Positions 1 through 8,496 of a stretch of DNA of 64,000 bases are shown piece after piece (within the stretch, counting starts at the first letter, position 1; each line of letters starts with the position of its first letter). Below the pieces are notes generated by a model. It was given only the letters and a program-made list of their open reading frames with translations. It searched no databases and had not been told where the DNA came from. The translations under genes and the position numbers were made by a program. Source of the DNA: Marivirga arenosa (GTDB taxonomy: Bacteria; Bacteroidota; Bacteroidia; Cytophagales; Cyclobacteriaceae); assembly GCF_030503895.2 (NCBI RefSeq), contig NZ_CP129970.2, positions 1,614,001-1,678,000 on the forward strand, read 5' to 3'.

Positions 1-25
1 TTTATAGTATTTAAAATTGAAGTGG

Positions 26-196
26 TCACCCGCCACAACCTATAAATTTTTTGAAATCCATACCTTCAGGAAGCACGCCATTTCTTTCTTCATGATTTTC
101 ATTCTCCTCTTTTGGGTCTTGTTTATTTTCCTTTTGCTTATTTTTAATGTCTGAATTATTATTCTCTAGTTTCTTATTTTTTTCTTCTGATTTCAT
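26..196 (-). CDS. Small charged protein ending in IGCGG
   Basis: A 56-codon reading frame starts with ATG and ends with TGA. The first 35 or so residues are almost all Lys, Glu, Asn and Asp, so that part is probably disordered. The C-terminus is different in character: LPEGMDFKKFIGCGG, with one Cys followed by Gly-Gly. I do not recognise a family. The contrast between a low-complexity body and a compact C-terminal motif suggests a real small protein rather than chance. It reads away from the next gene and shares only the intergenic gap with it. Coding status is inferred from the motif alone. Confidence 0.45.
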   Translation of the reverse strand: MKSEEKNKKLENNNSDIKNKQKENKQDPKEENENHEERNGVLPEGMDFKKFIGCGG

Positions 197-336
197 ATTA
201 ATTATAACGGTATTAATATTTATTATGTTTTTTGATAGGAGTGATGGAAAGTTCGCTATCCAATAAAACCTTTTCTTTGTGCTTTTAGAGCCTTTTTGTA
301 TCTTTTGCCTTATAATTAATTAAAAGTAACCTCAAT

Positions 337-789
337 ATGCTCAAAAAGAGAATCTTTGTAGGCTTGGCTATCAGTCTAGCACAAATTTTATTGTTTTATG
401 GAGTTTACCAGTTGCTCTTTTTATTTGAGCCATTCCTTGGAGATGAAACGAAAAGAACTGTTTTTGAAAATCTATTCTTAGATTGGTTTTTTAATGATTA
501 TGTATTAGTATTTGCTCTTCTTATCATTTTACAAAATACCCTAATCATCATAACCTGGCGTAAAAACTGGACTCTAATTCTAAGAGTCATGACAAGTGTA
601 TTGCATGCTTTATTTTGGATTCAAAACATGGATACTCTATATAATGAGTCAATAATTTTAGGAATAACGGGTATTGTTTTAATCTGGCTAGGCCCAGGCT
701 TTGAATCTATATTGATTAAATCATTCAATATTGAGCACCCTTATAGGGAACGCGATTATTATGAGGATTTAGATAAAAAGAAAGGCTAA
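337..789 (+). CDS. Hypothetical four-helix membrane protein
   Basis: The 150-residue protein has hydrophobic stretches near residues 5-30, 52-72, 82-95 and 105-125, which fits four membrane helices, and a charged C-terminal tail (residues 132-150) rich in Glu, Asp, Tyr and Lys that would lie in the cytoplasm. No catalytic motif is visible and I do not recognise a family. Its stop codon directly abuts the stop codon of the convergent ABC exporter, so the two genes share a 3' boundary with no spacer. Confidence 0.6.
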   Translation: MLKKRIFVGLAISLAQILLFYGVYQLLFLFEPFLGDETKRTVFENLFLDWFFNDYVLVFALLIILQNTLIIITWRKNWTLILRVMTSVLHALFWIQNMDTLYNESIILGITGIVLIWLGPGFESILIKSFNIEHPYRERDYYEDLDKKKG

Positions 790-2565
790 TTAAGAGGCCA
801 TTTCTTTGTATTGCATATTATGTAATTGATGATAGAATCCACCTTTATCAAGTAGTTCCTGGTGAGTTCCAGTTTCTTTAATTTCACCTTTATCTAAAAC
901 AATAATTTTATCTGCTTCTTGAATGGTAGATAATCGGTGAGCAATCACAATACTTGTTCTACCTTTCATCATTTTCTCAATTGCATTTTGAATCATTTCT
1001 TCGGTTTCAGTATCAACTGAGGAGGTAGCTTCATCCAGCACAATGATTTTCGGATTATACACCATAGCACGAACAAAGGAGATTAGCTGACGCTGACCAA
1101 CAGAAAGTGTTGCTCCTCTTTCCATCACATTATAATTATACCCACCAGGTAACCTTTCAATAAACTTTCTTGCCCCTACTAATTCAGCAGCATCTTTTAC
1201 TTGCTGTAAACTAATATCAGGATTACCTAAAGTTATGTTATATAGAATGGTATCAGAAAATAAGAAAACATCTTGTAATACCACTCCAATATTCTGACGA
1301 AGAGCATATAAATCAAATTCTTTAAGGTCCGTTTCATCTAAAGTGATTTTACCTTTTTGAATATCATAGAATCTACTTAATAAATTGATTACTGAAGATT
1401 TACCCGCTCCTGTGGCCCCTACTAATGCTACTGATTCTCCTTCTTTTACATCAAAAGAAATATTTTTAAGAACGGTTTCTCCCTCGTTGTAAGCAAACTC
1501 TACATTCTCAAAAGAAATATTCCCATTAATTTTTTCTGGAGCATAATTTCCATTATTTGGAATATGCTCTTTATTATCTAATAGATTTAATATTCTAGAT
1601 GAACTTACGATACCCATTTGCAAAGTATTAAACCTATCTGCGATCATTCTTATCGGTCTGAAGAACATTTGTATATATAGAATGAAGGCTATGAGCATAC
1701 CTAATGTTATACCCGTTTCTGCTTCGTTTACTACCCCTTTTGCTCCATACCACACTAATAAGCCAATACCAGTTGCTTGGATAACTTCCGCAACTGGGAA
1801 ATAAATAGAATAGTATAATACAGATCTTATGTTCGCTTTTTTATGTTCATTATTAATTTTTTTAAATTCATCATATTCACGCTTTTCCGCAGTGAATATT
1901 TGTACAATTGACATGCCTGTAACGTGCTCTTGCACAAAGGAATTTAAATTAGAAACTGCATTACGTACTTCGTTGAAGGCTACTTTAACTTTTTCTTTAA
2001 AAATATAAGTACTAATGAAAAGTAGTGGTAGTGTTGCCAATGAAACCAAAGTAAGTTTCCAACTCATGGCAAACATCATCCCTAAAATGAATAATATTTG
2101 TAGTACATCTCCAATCATGGCAGCTAAACCTTGGCTGAATACATCAGATAAAGTTTCAACATCTGAAACATTTCTAGTCACTAATCTTCCAATCGGAGTT
2201 TTATCGAAGAATTTTAAGCGAAGATTTAATAAGTGCCGATACAATTTTATTCTAATATCCCGAATTATAAACTGACCTAGCCAGCCAGATAAATAGGTAT
2301 GACCGTATTGAACAAGAGCTTGCATCACTAATAAACTCACTAAGATAATGGTCATATTAATGAGGCCTTGAAAATCGCCTTGAGCTATAGGATTATCTAT
2401 GGCTTTTTGGATCACAAAGGGTCTTGCAGGAGCTAAAATAGCTAATGCCAAGGTAAGAAATACCAAGAAATAGAAACGACCCTGGTAGGGTTTTACAAAT
2501 TTATATAAACGTCTTAAGACATTTGTGTCAATTATATTTCCGCTTTTAATATTATCCTGCTTCAC
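790..2565 (-). CDS. ABC exporter, fused membrane and ATPase domains (MsbA/MdlB type)
   Basis: This 591-residue half-transporter has an ABC_membrane domain (about residues 25-320, six helices) followed by an ATPase domain (about 350-585). The nucleotide-binding domain shows Walker A GATGAGKSS, the signature LSVGQRQ, Walker B IIVLDEATSS and an H-loop IAHRLST. This order and length match homodimeric or heterodimeric exporters of the MsbA/MdlB/LmrA type that move lipids, drugs or peptides out of the inner leaflet. The substrate cannot be told from sequence. It follows truA by nine bases on the same strand and is probably co-transcribed with it; that pairing implies nothing functional. Confidence 0.93.
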   Translation of the reverse strand: MKQDNIKSGNIIDTNVLRRLYKFVKPYQGRFYFLVFLTLALAILAPARPFVIQKAIDNPIAQGDFQGLINMTIILVSLLVMQALVQYGHTYLSGWLGQFIIRDIRIKLYRHLLNLRLKFFDKTPIGRLVTRNVSDVETLSDVFSQGLAAMIGDVLQILFILGMMFAMSWKLTLVSLATLPLLFISTYIFKEKVKVAFNEVRNAVSNLNSFVQEHVTGMSIVQIFTAEKREYDEFKKINNEHKKANIRSVLYYSIYFPVAEVIQATGIGLLVWYGAKGVVNEAETGITLGMLIAFILYIQMFFRPIRMIADRFNTLQMGIVSSSRILNLLDNKEHIPNNGNYAPEKINGNISFENVEFAYNEGETVLKNISFDVKEGESVALVGATGAGKSSVINLLSRFYDIQKGKITLDETDLKEFDLYALRQNIGVVLQDVFLFSDTILYNITLGNPDISLQQVKDAAELVGARKFIERLPGGYNYNVMERGATLSVGQRQLISFVRAMVYNPKIIVLDEATSSVDTETEEMIQNAIEKMMKGRTSIVIAHRLSTIQEADKIIVLDKGEIKETGTHQELLDKGGFYHQLHNMQYKEMAS

Positions 2566-2574
2566 CTTTCGCTT

Positions 2575-3318
2575 TTATAAATATATATTATTTGGGTATA
2601 AAACTTTAGTTAAATACAATCCATGTGGAGGCACTGCTCTACCTGCTGCTTTTCTGTCTTTTGATTCTATAATTTGATTAAATCTATCAATATCAATTTT
2701 ACCTTCGCCCACATCCAACAGTGTTCCCACTATTGCCCTCACCATTCCTCTCAGAAACCGATTAGCTTTGATATGAAAAACCAAAGAGTCAACCTCTTGT
2801 TTCCAGAAAGCTTCAAATATATCACAGTTAAAAGTAAAAACATCTGTTTTCACCTTGCTAAAACTTTCAAAATCCTGATGCTGTAATAAAAGTTTTGCCG
2901 CTTCATTCATCTTATCTAAATCTAAAGGATGAACAAAATGATAAGTTTGATCTATCGCAAATGGATTTTTGTGTCTCGTAATATGATATTCATATGCCCT
3001 ACTTTCAGCATCAAAACGAGCATGAGCTTCTGGTTTTACAGCTCTAACATCCTTTAAAGCTACGTCTTTAGGAAGCATTTTGTTGGCTTTATATAGCAAT
3101 TGGTCAGCCGCTATATTTTCCTCAAAGTCAAAATGAAAAATTTGATCAGTAGCATGTACACCACTATCGGTTCTACCGCTACCAACTATTTCAGATTCTT
3201 TATTTAATATTTTGGAAAAAACTTCTTCCACTTTTTGCTGCACACCCATTGCGTTAGGTTGCTTTTGCCACCCATGGTAATTAGTTCCTTTATATGCTAT
3301 TGTAAAAAAGTATCGCAT
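2575..3318 (-). CDS. truA: tRNA pseudouridine(38-40) synthase TruA
   Basis: TruA isomerises uridine to pseudouridine at positions 38, 39 and 40 of the tRNA anticodon arm. The 247-residue length is normal for the family. The catalytic motif GRTDSGVHA, which holds the active-site Asp, is at about residues 47-55, and the C-terminal half carries FLRGMVRAIVG, typical of the RNA-binding face of TruA. The start is the ATG giving MRYFFTIAYKGTNYHGWQ, the conserved N-terminus of the family. It is the first gene of a two-gene unit with the ABC exporter. Confidence 0.96.
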   Translation of the reverse strand: MRYFFTIAYKGTNYHGWQKQPNAMGVQQKVEEVFSKILNKESEIVGSGRTDSGVHATDQIFHFDFEENIAADQLLYKANKMLPKDVALKDVRAVKPEAHARFDAESRAYEYHITRHKNPFAIDQTYHFVHPLDLDKMNEAAKLLLQHQDFESFSKVKTDVFTFNCDIFEAFWKQEVDSLVFHIKANRFLRGMVRAIVGTLLDVGEGKIDIDRFNQIIESKDRKAAGRAVPPHGLYLTKVLYPNNIYL

Positions 3319-3389
3319 GATTTAATCATGCAAATTTAAAGGAATTTGTAGCAGTAGCAGAATTAATGTAAGCTTTAAAAGTTTTTCAT

Positions 3390-5423
3390 TTAAAGTTTCC
3401 AATTTAACCCAACATAAAAGTTTCTTCCAGGTGCTGGCTGATAATATCTTCCGCCAAAGGCATTAAGGTCATTCCCAAGGCTATATGTTGTGTCAAATAG
3501 ATTTTCCATTCCGACAAAGAGTTTGATTTTAGCCTGTATTGGTAATTTGTACTCAGCATTCAAGTTTACCAAATGATAAGGGTCTGCAAATAATGTATTA
3601 TCATCTCGCAATGGAATTTCACTTACATATCTATAATGAATATTTAGATTTACCTGATTAGTAATATCAAAATCAAAAACTTGATTAAAGGTATGTTGCG
3701 GAACACCTGTGAGTAAATTACCTGAAAAGTCTTCTTCCTCTTGTTGGTAATTATCAAAAGTAAATTCATAGAAATTATAACTTGTTCTGCTATTGATGTT
3801 TTTAATTATGGATTCTTCATTTTTATACAAAACAGCATTTATTCCAATTTCTGTTCCTAATTGATTGGTAGCACCCGCATTTCTAAATAAAACTACTCCA
3901 TCAGGATTTGTGTAAGTGGTAATGGTTTCTCTTAAGCCAGCATAAAAAACAGTGGCATCAAACTGAATTTTGCGGCTATAATATTTATGACCTAATTCAT
4001 AAGTTCTGCCTCTTTCAGCTTGAAGGTTCCGGTTTATGCTGCCTTCATTTGTTCTGATTTCATCCAGAGTTGGGCTTGAGAAGCCCTCACTTAATGAAGC
4101 AAAAGTCATATTTTGATCAGACCATTGATATTTTATGGCAGCACGAGGAATCAATTCATTATCAAAGTTTCTTGTAAACTGGAAAGGTTCTGCAAAGGCA
4201 TTAACCACTCTATTGACCTGATATTCTAATAAGTTACTACTCAATCCAATTGTAAATTCCCACTTATCAATTCCGATTTGAGTTTGCAGAAAGAATAGTT
4301 TCCGATCAATATTTAATTCATCCGCAAACCTTATAGTATCCTTAACCCCATCTACATTTCCATAATTATTGGCTGAATTATCAGCGTATTGCCATTCCAA
4401 GCCTGCATCCCATTTCCATTCAAGAGTATTCAAATTCATGTCATAAGTCCATTGATGGCGCAATGCAAACTCTCTGTTTTGATCTTCCTTATAATCCAGT
4501 ATAAATGGATTTTGAAACCAGGTATAGGTACCAGCAGCATTTGTAGATTGGCTTAAGTTTTCATTAAAAAAACTAGTATAGCCAATACCATAAAACAAGG
4601 TCTTTTGATCAATTGAAGAGTTTTGCGGTTCGCTCCCAGCTCTGGCTAGAGTAGGGTCTTCAGCAAATTGATCTGCATTTAAGCCACCAGGAATTTCGTA
4701 GAATAAATCATTATAGAGTAAATGGAGATCTAATTGGTTTTTCTCATTGATTTGGTATCGTGTTGAGAGCTGATAATTCTGTCTGTTTAATGAATTGTGA
4801 TCCCGGTAGCCATCATTTTGTTGATGATCAAATGCATAAAAGGTTTTAAATTTTCCTGTTTCGAATTGCCCTTTTATACCTCCATTTAATTGATTGAAAC
4901 TCCCAGCTGAAAGTTGAATTTCCAAAGGGCTGTAATTCGATACTGGAAAATTATTGATTTGCATTACTCCACCCAAGCCAGCTCCATACAGACTTCCAGC
5001 TGGGCCCTTTATTACTTCCAATTCTTGCATTTGAGTATTGCTCAAAAGGTTGAGTGCTGTAGACCCATTAGCTTCTGTAAAAGGTAATCCGTTCCAATAA
5101 ACTTTAACGTCCCTCACTCCAAAGGGGGATCGTATTGAACTGCCTCTAATGCTCACCCTATAGCTAGAAACAGCTCGTTGTTCTAGGTTAACGCCAGGCA
5201 AAGTATTCCATGCCATTACAGGATTATGTGGTGAAAATTTATCTAACTCTTTAGGACTTAAATAAGCTATTGGGGCTGATTGTCGATTGATTTTTTCGCC
5301 CTTGCTGAAACCGGTGACAGTTACAACCTTTAGAATTGAATCATTATTGATTTCATTTTCTTGAGCTATCGAGAATTCTGAAATGAATAGAAGTGTAATA
5401 ACTGCAAATAAAAAATTACGCAT
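3390..5423 (-). CDS. TonB-dependent outer-membrane receptor
   Basis: The 677-residue protein starts with a signal peptide (residues 1-20, ending FSIAQ) and has a plug domain (about 40-160, with the conserved VNLEQRAVSSYRVSIRGSS and GLGGVMQINNF stretches) followed by a long series of aromatic-rich beta strands ending in GRNFYVGLNWKL, the usual barrel terminus. Such proteins import siderophores, vitamin B12 or other chelates using TonB energy. It lacks the N-terminal carboxypeptidase-like domain common in SusC-type receptors, so a metal or cofactor substrate is more likely than a glycan. No neighbour identifies the ligand. Confidence 0.92.
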   Translation of the reverse strand: MRNFLFAVITLLFISEFSIAQENEINNDSILKVVTVTGFSKGEKINRQSAPIAYLSPKELDKFSPHNPVMAWNTLPGVNLEQRAVSSYRVSIRGSSIRSPFGVRDVKVYWNGLPFTEANGSTALNLLSNTQMQELEVIKGPAGSLYGAGLGGVMQINNFPVSNYSPLEIQLSAGSFNQLNGGIKGQFETGKFKTFYAFDHQQNDGYRDHNSLNRQNYQLSTRYQINEKNQLDLHLLYNDLFYEIPGGLNADQFAEDPTLARAGSEPQNSSIDQKTLFYGIGYTSFFNENLSQSTNAAGTYTWFQNPFILDYKEDQNREFALRHQWTYDMNLNTLEWKWDAGLEWQYADNSANNYGNVDGVKDTIRFADELNIDRKLFFLQTQIGIDKWEFTIGLSSNLLEYQVNRVVNAFAEPFQFTRNFDNELIPRAAIKYQWSDQNMTFASLSEGFSSPTLDEIRTNEGSINRNLQAERGRTYELGHKYYSRKIQFDATVFYAGLRETITTYTNPDGVVLFRNAGATNQLGTEIGINAVLYKNEESIIKNINSRTSYNFYEFTFDNYQQEEEDFSGNLLTGVPQHTFNQVFDFDITNQVNLNIHYRYVSEIPLRDDNTLFADPYHLVNLNAEYKLPIQAKIKLFVGMENLFDTTYSLGNDLNAFGGRYYQPAPGRNFYVGLNWKL

Positions 5424-5485
5424 AAATAGTTATGAATAGATGTAAAAGTAAGCAACAAGAATAATAGGGAAGAGTTTAGAAAGGC

Positions 5486-6268
5486 TTACCAGCTACCACC
5501 AGCGCCACCTCCGCCAGTCATTCCACCACCGAAGCCGCCAAATCCACCTCCTCCGAAGCCGCCACCTCCAGAATTGAAATCACCGAAGGTTCCGCCATGT
5601 CTTCTGTTGCTGCTGCCTAATAACATCATGAGGGTTAAAAAGTCAAGGCTTCCGCCACCCATATGATGCCTTCTCACTCTTCTTATTTTCGAGATAATGG
5701 TGATGAATATAAAGAAGAAAATAAGAAATGCACCTAAGCCAATTCCTTTACCAGCATTATTATTTGTTATTTCATCAGCTGAATATTTTCCCGCTGCCAA
5801 ATCAAAAATAACGTCTGTAGCTTTATCTAGTCCGCCATAATAATTATCATTTCTGAAAGCAGGTTTCATATAATCATTGATGATAGTACTGCCAGCTCCA
5901 TCAGGAACTACATCTTCTAAACCGTAACCAGTGTTGATAAACATTTTACGATCTTGTATGGCCACAGTAATTAACAAGCCATTGTCTTTACCCGCTTGGC
6001 CTATTTTCCATTTGTCAAATACTTGAACACCGAATTGATTTGGGTCATATTGCCCATAAGTTGGAACAATTAAAATCACAACTTGAGTAGATGTACTATC
6101 ATTATAAGCCCTTAATTTTCTTTCCAGTTGTTGTTGCTCACCTCTATTTAAAGTTTGGGTAAAATCATTTACCAATCGTGGAGGATTAGGTTTGTTCGGA
6201 ATTACATCTTGTGCAATGGCAACATTAAAAATGAATAAGGCTAAAATGGAAAAGTAAATGTTTTTCAT
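5486..6268 (-). CDS. TPM-domain membrane protein with glycine-rich tail
   Basis: The 260-residue protein has a signal peptide (1-19), a TPM domain (about residues 30-165, with the motif DNGLLITVAIQDRKMFINTG and GYGLEDVVPDG), one transmembrane segment (about 175-195) and a C-terminus that is mostly Gly with Phe and Ser and ends GGAGGSW. Members of this family (YgcG-like) are membrane-anchored with the TPM domain in the periplasm; acid phosphatase activity and photosystem repair roles are known for some, but the bacterial role is unclear. It stands alone between the TonB receptor and a divergent radical SAM gene. Confidence 0.85.
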   Translation of the reverse strand: MKNIYFSILALFIFNVAIAQDVIPNKPNPPRLVNDFTQTLNRGEQQQLERKLRAYNDSTSTQVVILIVPTYGQYDPNQFGVQVFDKWKIGQAGKDNGLLITVAIQDRKMFINTGYGLEDVVPDGAGSTIINDYMKPAFRNDNYYGGLDKATDVIFDLAAGKYSADEITNNNAGKGIGLGAFLIFFFIFITIISKIRRVRRHHMGGGSLDFLTLMMLLGSSNRRHGGTFGDFNSGGGGFGGGGFGGFGGGMTGGGGAGGSW

Positions 6269-6392
6269 GCTTTAGTTTTACTGATTTTCGAGCCTTTAAG
6301 TTACAATCCTTATTTGTCATTATGATAATTAATGCAAAAATTATTAGCTAATAAATTTAGCTAAAAACTAATTAAATTAGTAATTTTAGACT

Positions 6393-7451
6393 GTGAAATC
6401 AGATCAAAACATAAAAGGAAGAGGAGCACAGCACAAATTATCTAATTCATATTTAAAACAAGAATTCACAACAGAATGGGACGAGGGAATAGATGAGTAC
6501 ACTCATTTAGAAAAACCTAAAACTCAGATTTTTTATGAATACCCTAAGAAGATCATTAATAAAGTTAGTAGCCCTGATGTTGGGATGGAGTATTCAATAA
6601 ATCCTTATCAAGGCTGTGAACACGGATGTGTATATTGTTATGCACGCAATTCACATGAATATTGGGGTTGGGATGCAGGTTTAGATTTTGAATCAAAAAT
6701 AATAGTAAAAAAGAATGCACCATCATTACTTGAAAAAGAACTTTTACATAAAAACTGGAAAGTAAAGCCCATTGTATTATCAGGAAACACAGACTGTTAT
6801 CAGCCGATCGAAAAGAAATTAAGAATTACCAGGTCCTTATTACAGGTATTAGCAAAATATCGACATCCTGTAGGAATTATTACTAAAAATGTAGCCGTAT
6901 TAGATGATCTAGATATTTTAATTGATCTAGCAAAAGATAATTTGATCAGAGTTATTTTTTCCATTACCAGTTTAGATGAAAAACTGAGATCCGTATTAGA
7001 GCCCAGAACTGCATCAGCCGCTAAAAAACTAAATGCCATTAAGGTTTTGAGTGAATCAGGAATTCCTGTATCAGTTATGAATGCTCCTATTATTCCTGGC
7101 TTAAATCACCATGAAATACCAGAAATCATAAAGAGGTCAGCCGAACATGGTGCAATAGATGCAGGTTATACAGTGGTGCGTTTAAATGGTAGAATAGCCG
7201 AAATTTTTAAAAAGTGGTTAGAGAATTATTTTCCCGATCGATTTGAAAAAGTATGGCACCAGATACAAAATTTACACAATGGAAATGTTAATGATTCCAA
7301 TTGGGGTCAAAGAATGAAAGGGAATGGAAATGAATCTGATATTATCAAACAACTATTTTATATGGCAAAAAGAAAGCATATGAATTCAACTCAAAAAATT
7401 GAACTGAATACAAATGCTTTCAGAAGAGGAGGGGCTTACACTTTATTTTAG
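6393..7451 (+). CDS. PA0069-family radical SAM protein
   Basis: The 352-residue protein carries the radical SAM cluster motif CEHGCVYCYAR (about residues 75-85), which binds the 4Fe-4S cluster, within the sequence YSINPYQGCEHGCVYC that is diagnostic of the PA0069/SplB-like group. The C-terminal half keeps the GNTDCYQPIEK and RTASAAKKL stretches of this group. Substrate is unknown; SplB relatives repair spore photoproduct, but most of these proteins have no assigned reaction. The start codon is GTG. The 3' end overlaps the convergent oxidoreductase gene by four bases. Confidence 0.88.
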   Translation: MKSDQNIKGRGAQHKLSNSYLKQEFTTEWDEGIDEYTHLEKPKTQIFYEYPKKIINKVSSPDVGMEYSINPYQGCEHGCVYCYARNSHEYWGWDAGLDFESKIIVKKNAPSLLEKELLHKNWKVKPIVLSGNTDCYQPIEKKLRITRSLLQVLAKYRHPVGIITKNVAVLDDLDILIDLAKDNLIRVIFSITSLDEKLRSVLEPRTASAAKKLNAIKVLSESGIPVSVMNAPIIPGLNHHEIPEIIKRSAEHGAIDAGYTVVRLNGRIAEIFKKWLENYFPDRFEKVWHQIQNLHNGNVNDSNWGQRMKGNGNESDIIKQLFYMAKRKHMNSTQKIELNTNAFRRGGAYTLF

Positions 7452-8419
7452 CTAACCTCCAAAATGATTTTCCCTATATGTTGGCTGCTTTCCATCAATT
7501 CATGCGCCTTTGCAGCATCTTTTAAAGGAAAGCTTTTATAAATCACAGGTTTTATTTCTCCCGACTCTATTTTTGGCCAAATATATTGCTTTAAATTAAT
7601 GGCAATTTCGCCTTTAAACTCCGGAGACCGTGCTCTTAAAGTGGAACCTGTTATGGTTAATCGTTTCACCATTAATTTTTTCATATTGATTGTAGATTCA
7701 GCATTTTTCATGGCATTAATAATTACCAATCTGCCATCAGGGTTTAATATATTAAGGTTCTTGGCTGTATAATCACCCCCAACCATATCTAAAATAACAT
7801 CAACTCCTTTATCCTTCAAAACCTCCTCAAAATCTGCCTCTTTATAATCTATAGAAATATCTGCCCCTAATTTATCAGTATAATCACACTTTTCCTTTGT
7901 ACCCGCAGTGGTGTAAACCGTACCTCCCATACTTTTTACCATTTGAATGGCGCTTACTCCAATACCTGATGTTCCACCATGAACTAAGAAGGATTCCCCC
8001 TTTTTGAAATGGCCTCTATCAAAAACATTTGACCATACAGTAAAGAAAGTTTCTGGAAGCGAGGCAGCTTCTTTAAAGTCTATTCCTTGTGGAATAGGAA
8101 GACATTGTAATGCTGGAGCTACCACTTCTGTTGCATATCCTCCACCCGCTACTAAGGCACAAACCTTATCACCAACTTTCCAATCATTTACATCTTCACC
8201 TATGGCTTTTATTATTCCCGCTACTTCTAAACCTGGAATATCATCTGGAGCACCAGCAGGAGCAGGGTATCCCCCCATTCTTTGAAAAACATCTGGTCTA
8301 TTGACTCCTGCAGCTTTAACTTCAATTAAAACTTCTCCTTTTCCAGCTTTTGGGCTTTCTTTATCTTCAATTTGTAATACTTCTGGTCCTCCGGGCTTTT
8401 TGATTGTAATGGCTTTCAT
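7448..8419 (-). CDS. NAD(P)H quinone oxidoreductase, zinc-independent MDR family
   Basis: The 323-residue protein matches the quinone oxidoreductase (PIG3-like) branch of medium-chain dehydrogenases. It has the N-terminal GroES-like fold with GVNRPDVFQRMGGYPAPAG, the Rossmann motif VHGGTSGIGVSAIQ (about residues 145-158), and VDVILDMVGG further on. The zinc-binding Cys ligands of alcohol dehydrogenases are absent, as expected for this branch. It is likely a cytosolic enzyme that reduces quinones or enones with NADPH. The gene is alone and converges on the radical SAM gene. Confidence 0.93.
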   Translation of the reverse strand: MKAITIKKPGGPEVLQIEDKESPKAGKGEVLIEVKAAGVNRPDVFQRMGGYPAPAGAPDDIPGLEVAGIIKAIGEDVNDWKVGDKVCALVAGGGYATEVVAPALQCLPIPQGIDFKEAASLPETFFTVWSNVFDRGHFKKGESFLVHGGTSGIGVSAIQMVKSMGGTVYTTAGTKEKCDYTDKLGADISIDYKEADFEEVLKDKGVDVILDMVGGDYTAKNLNILNPDGRLVIINAMKNAESTINMKKLMVKRLTITGSTLRARSPEFKGEIAINLKQYIWPKIESGEIKPVIYKSFPLKDAAKAHELMESSQHIGKIILEVS

Positions 8420-8496
8420 ATTATTGGTTTAAATAGGAAACTATTTTAATAGAAGTTATACGGTCAAATAGGAAATTGTTGTGGAATTATTAAATA

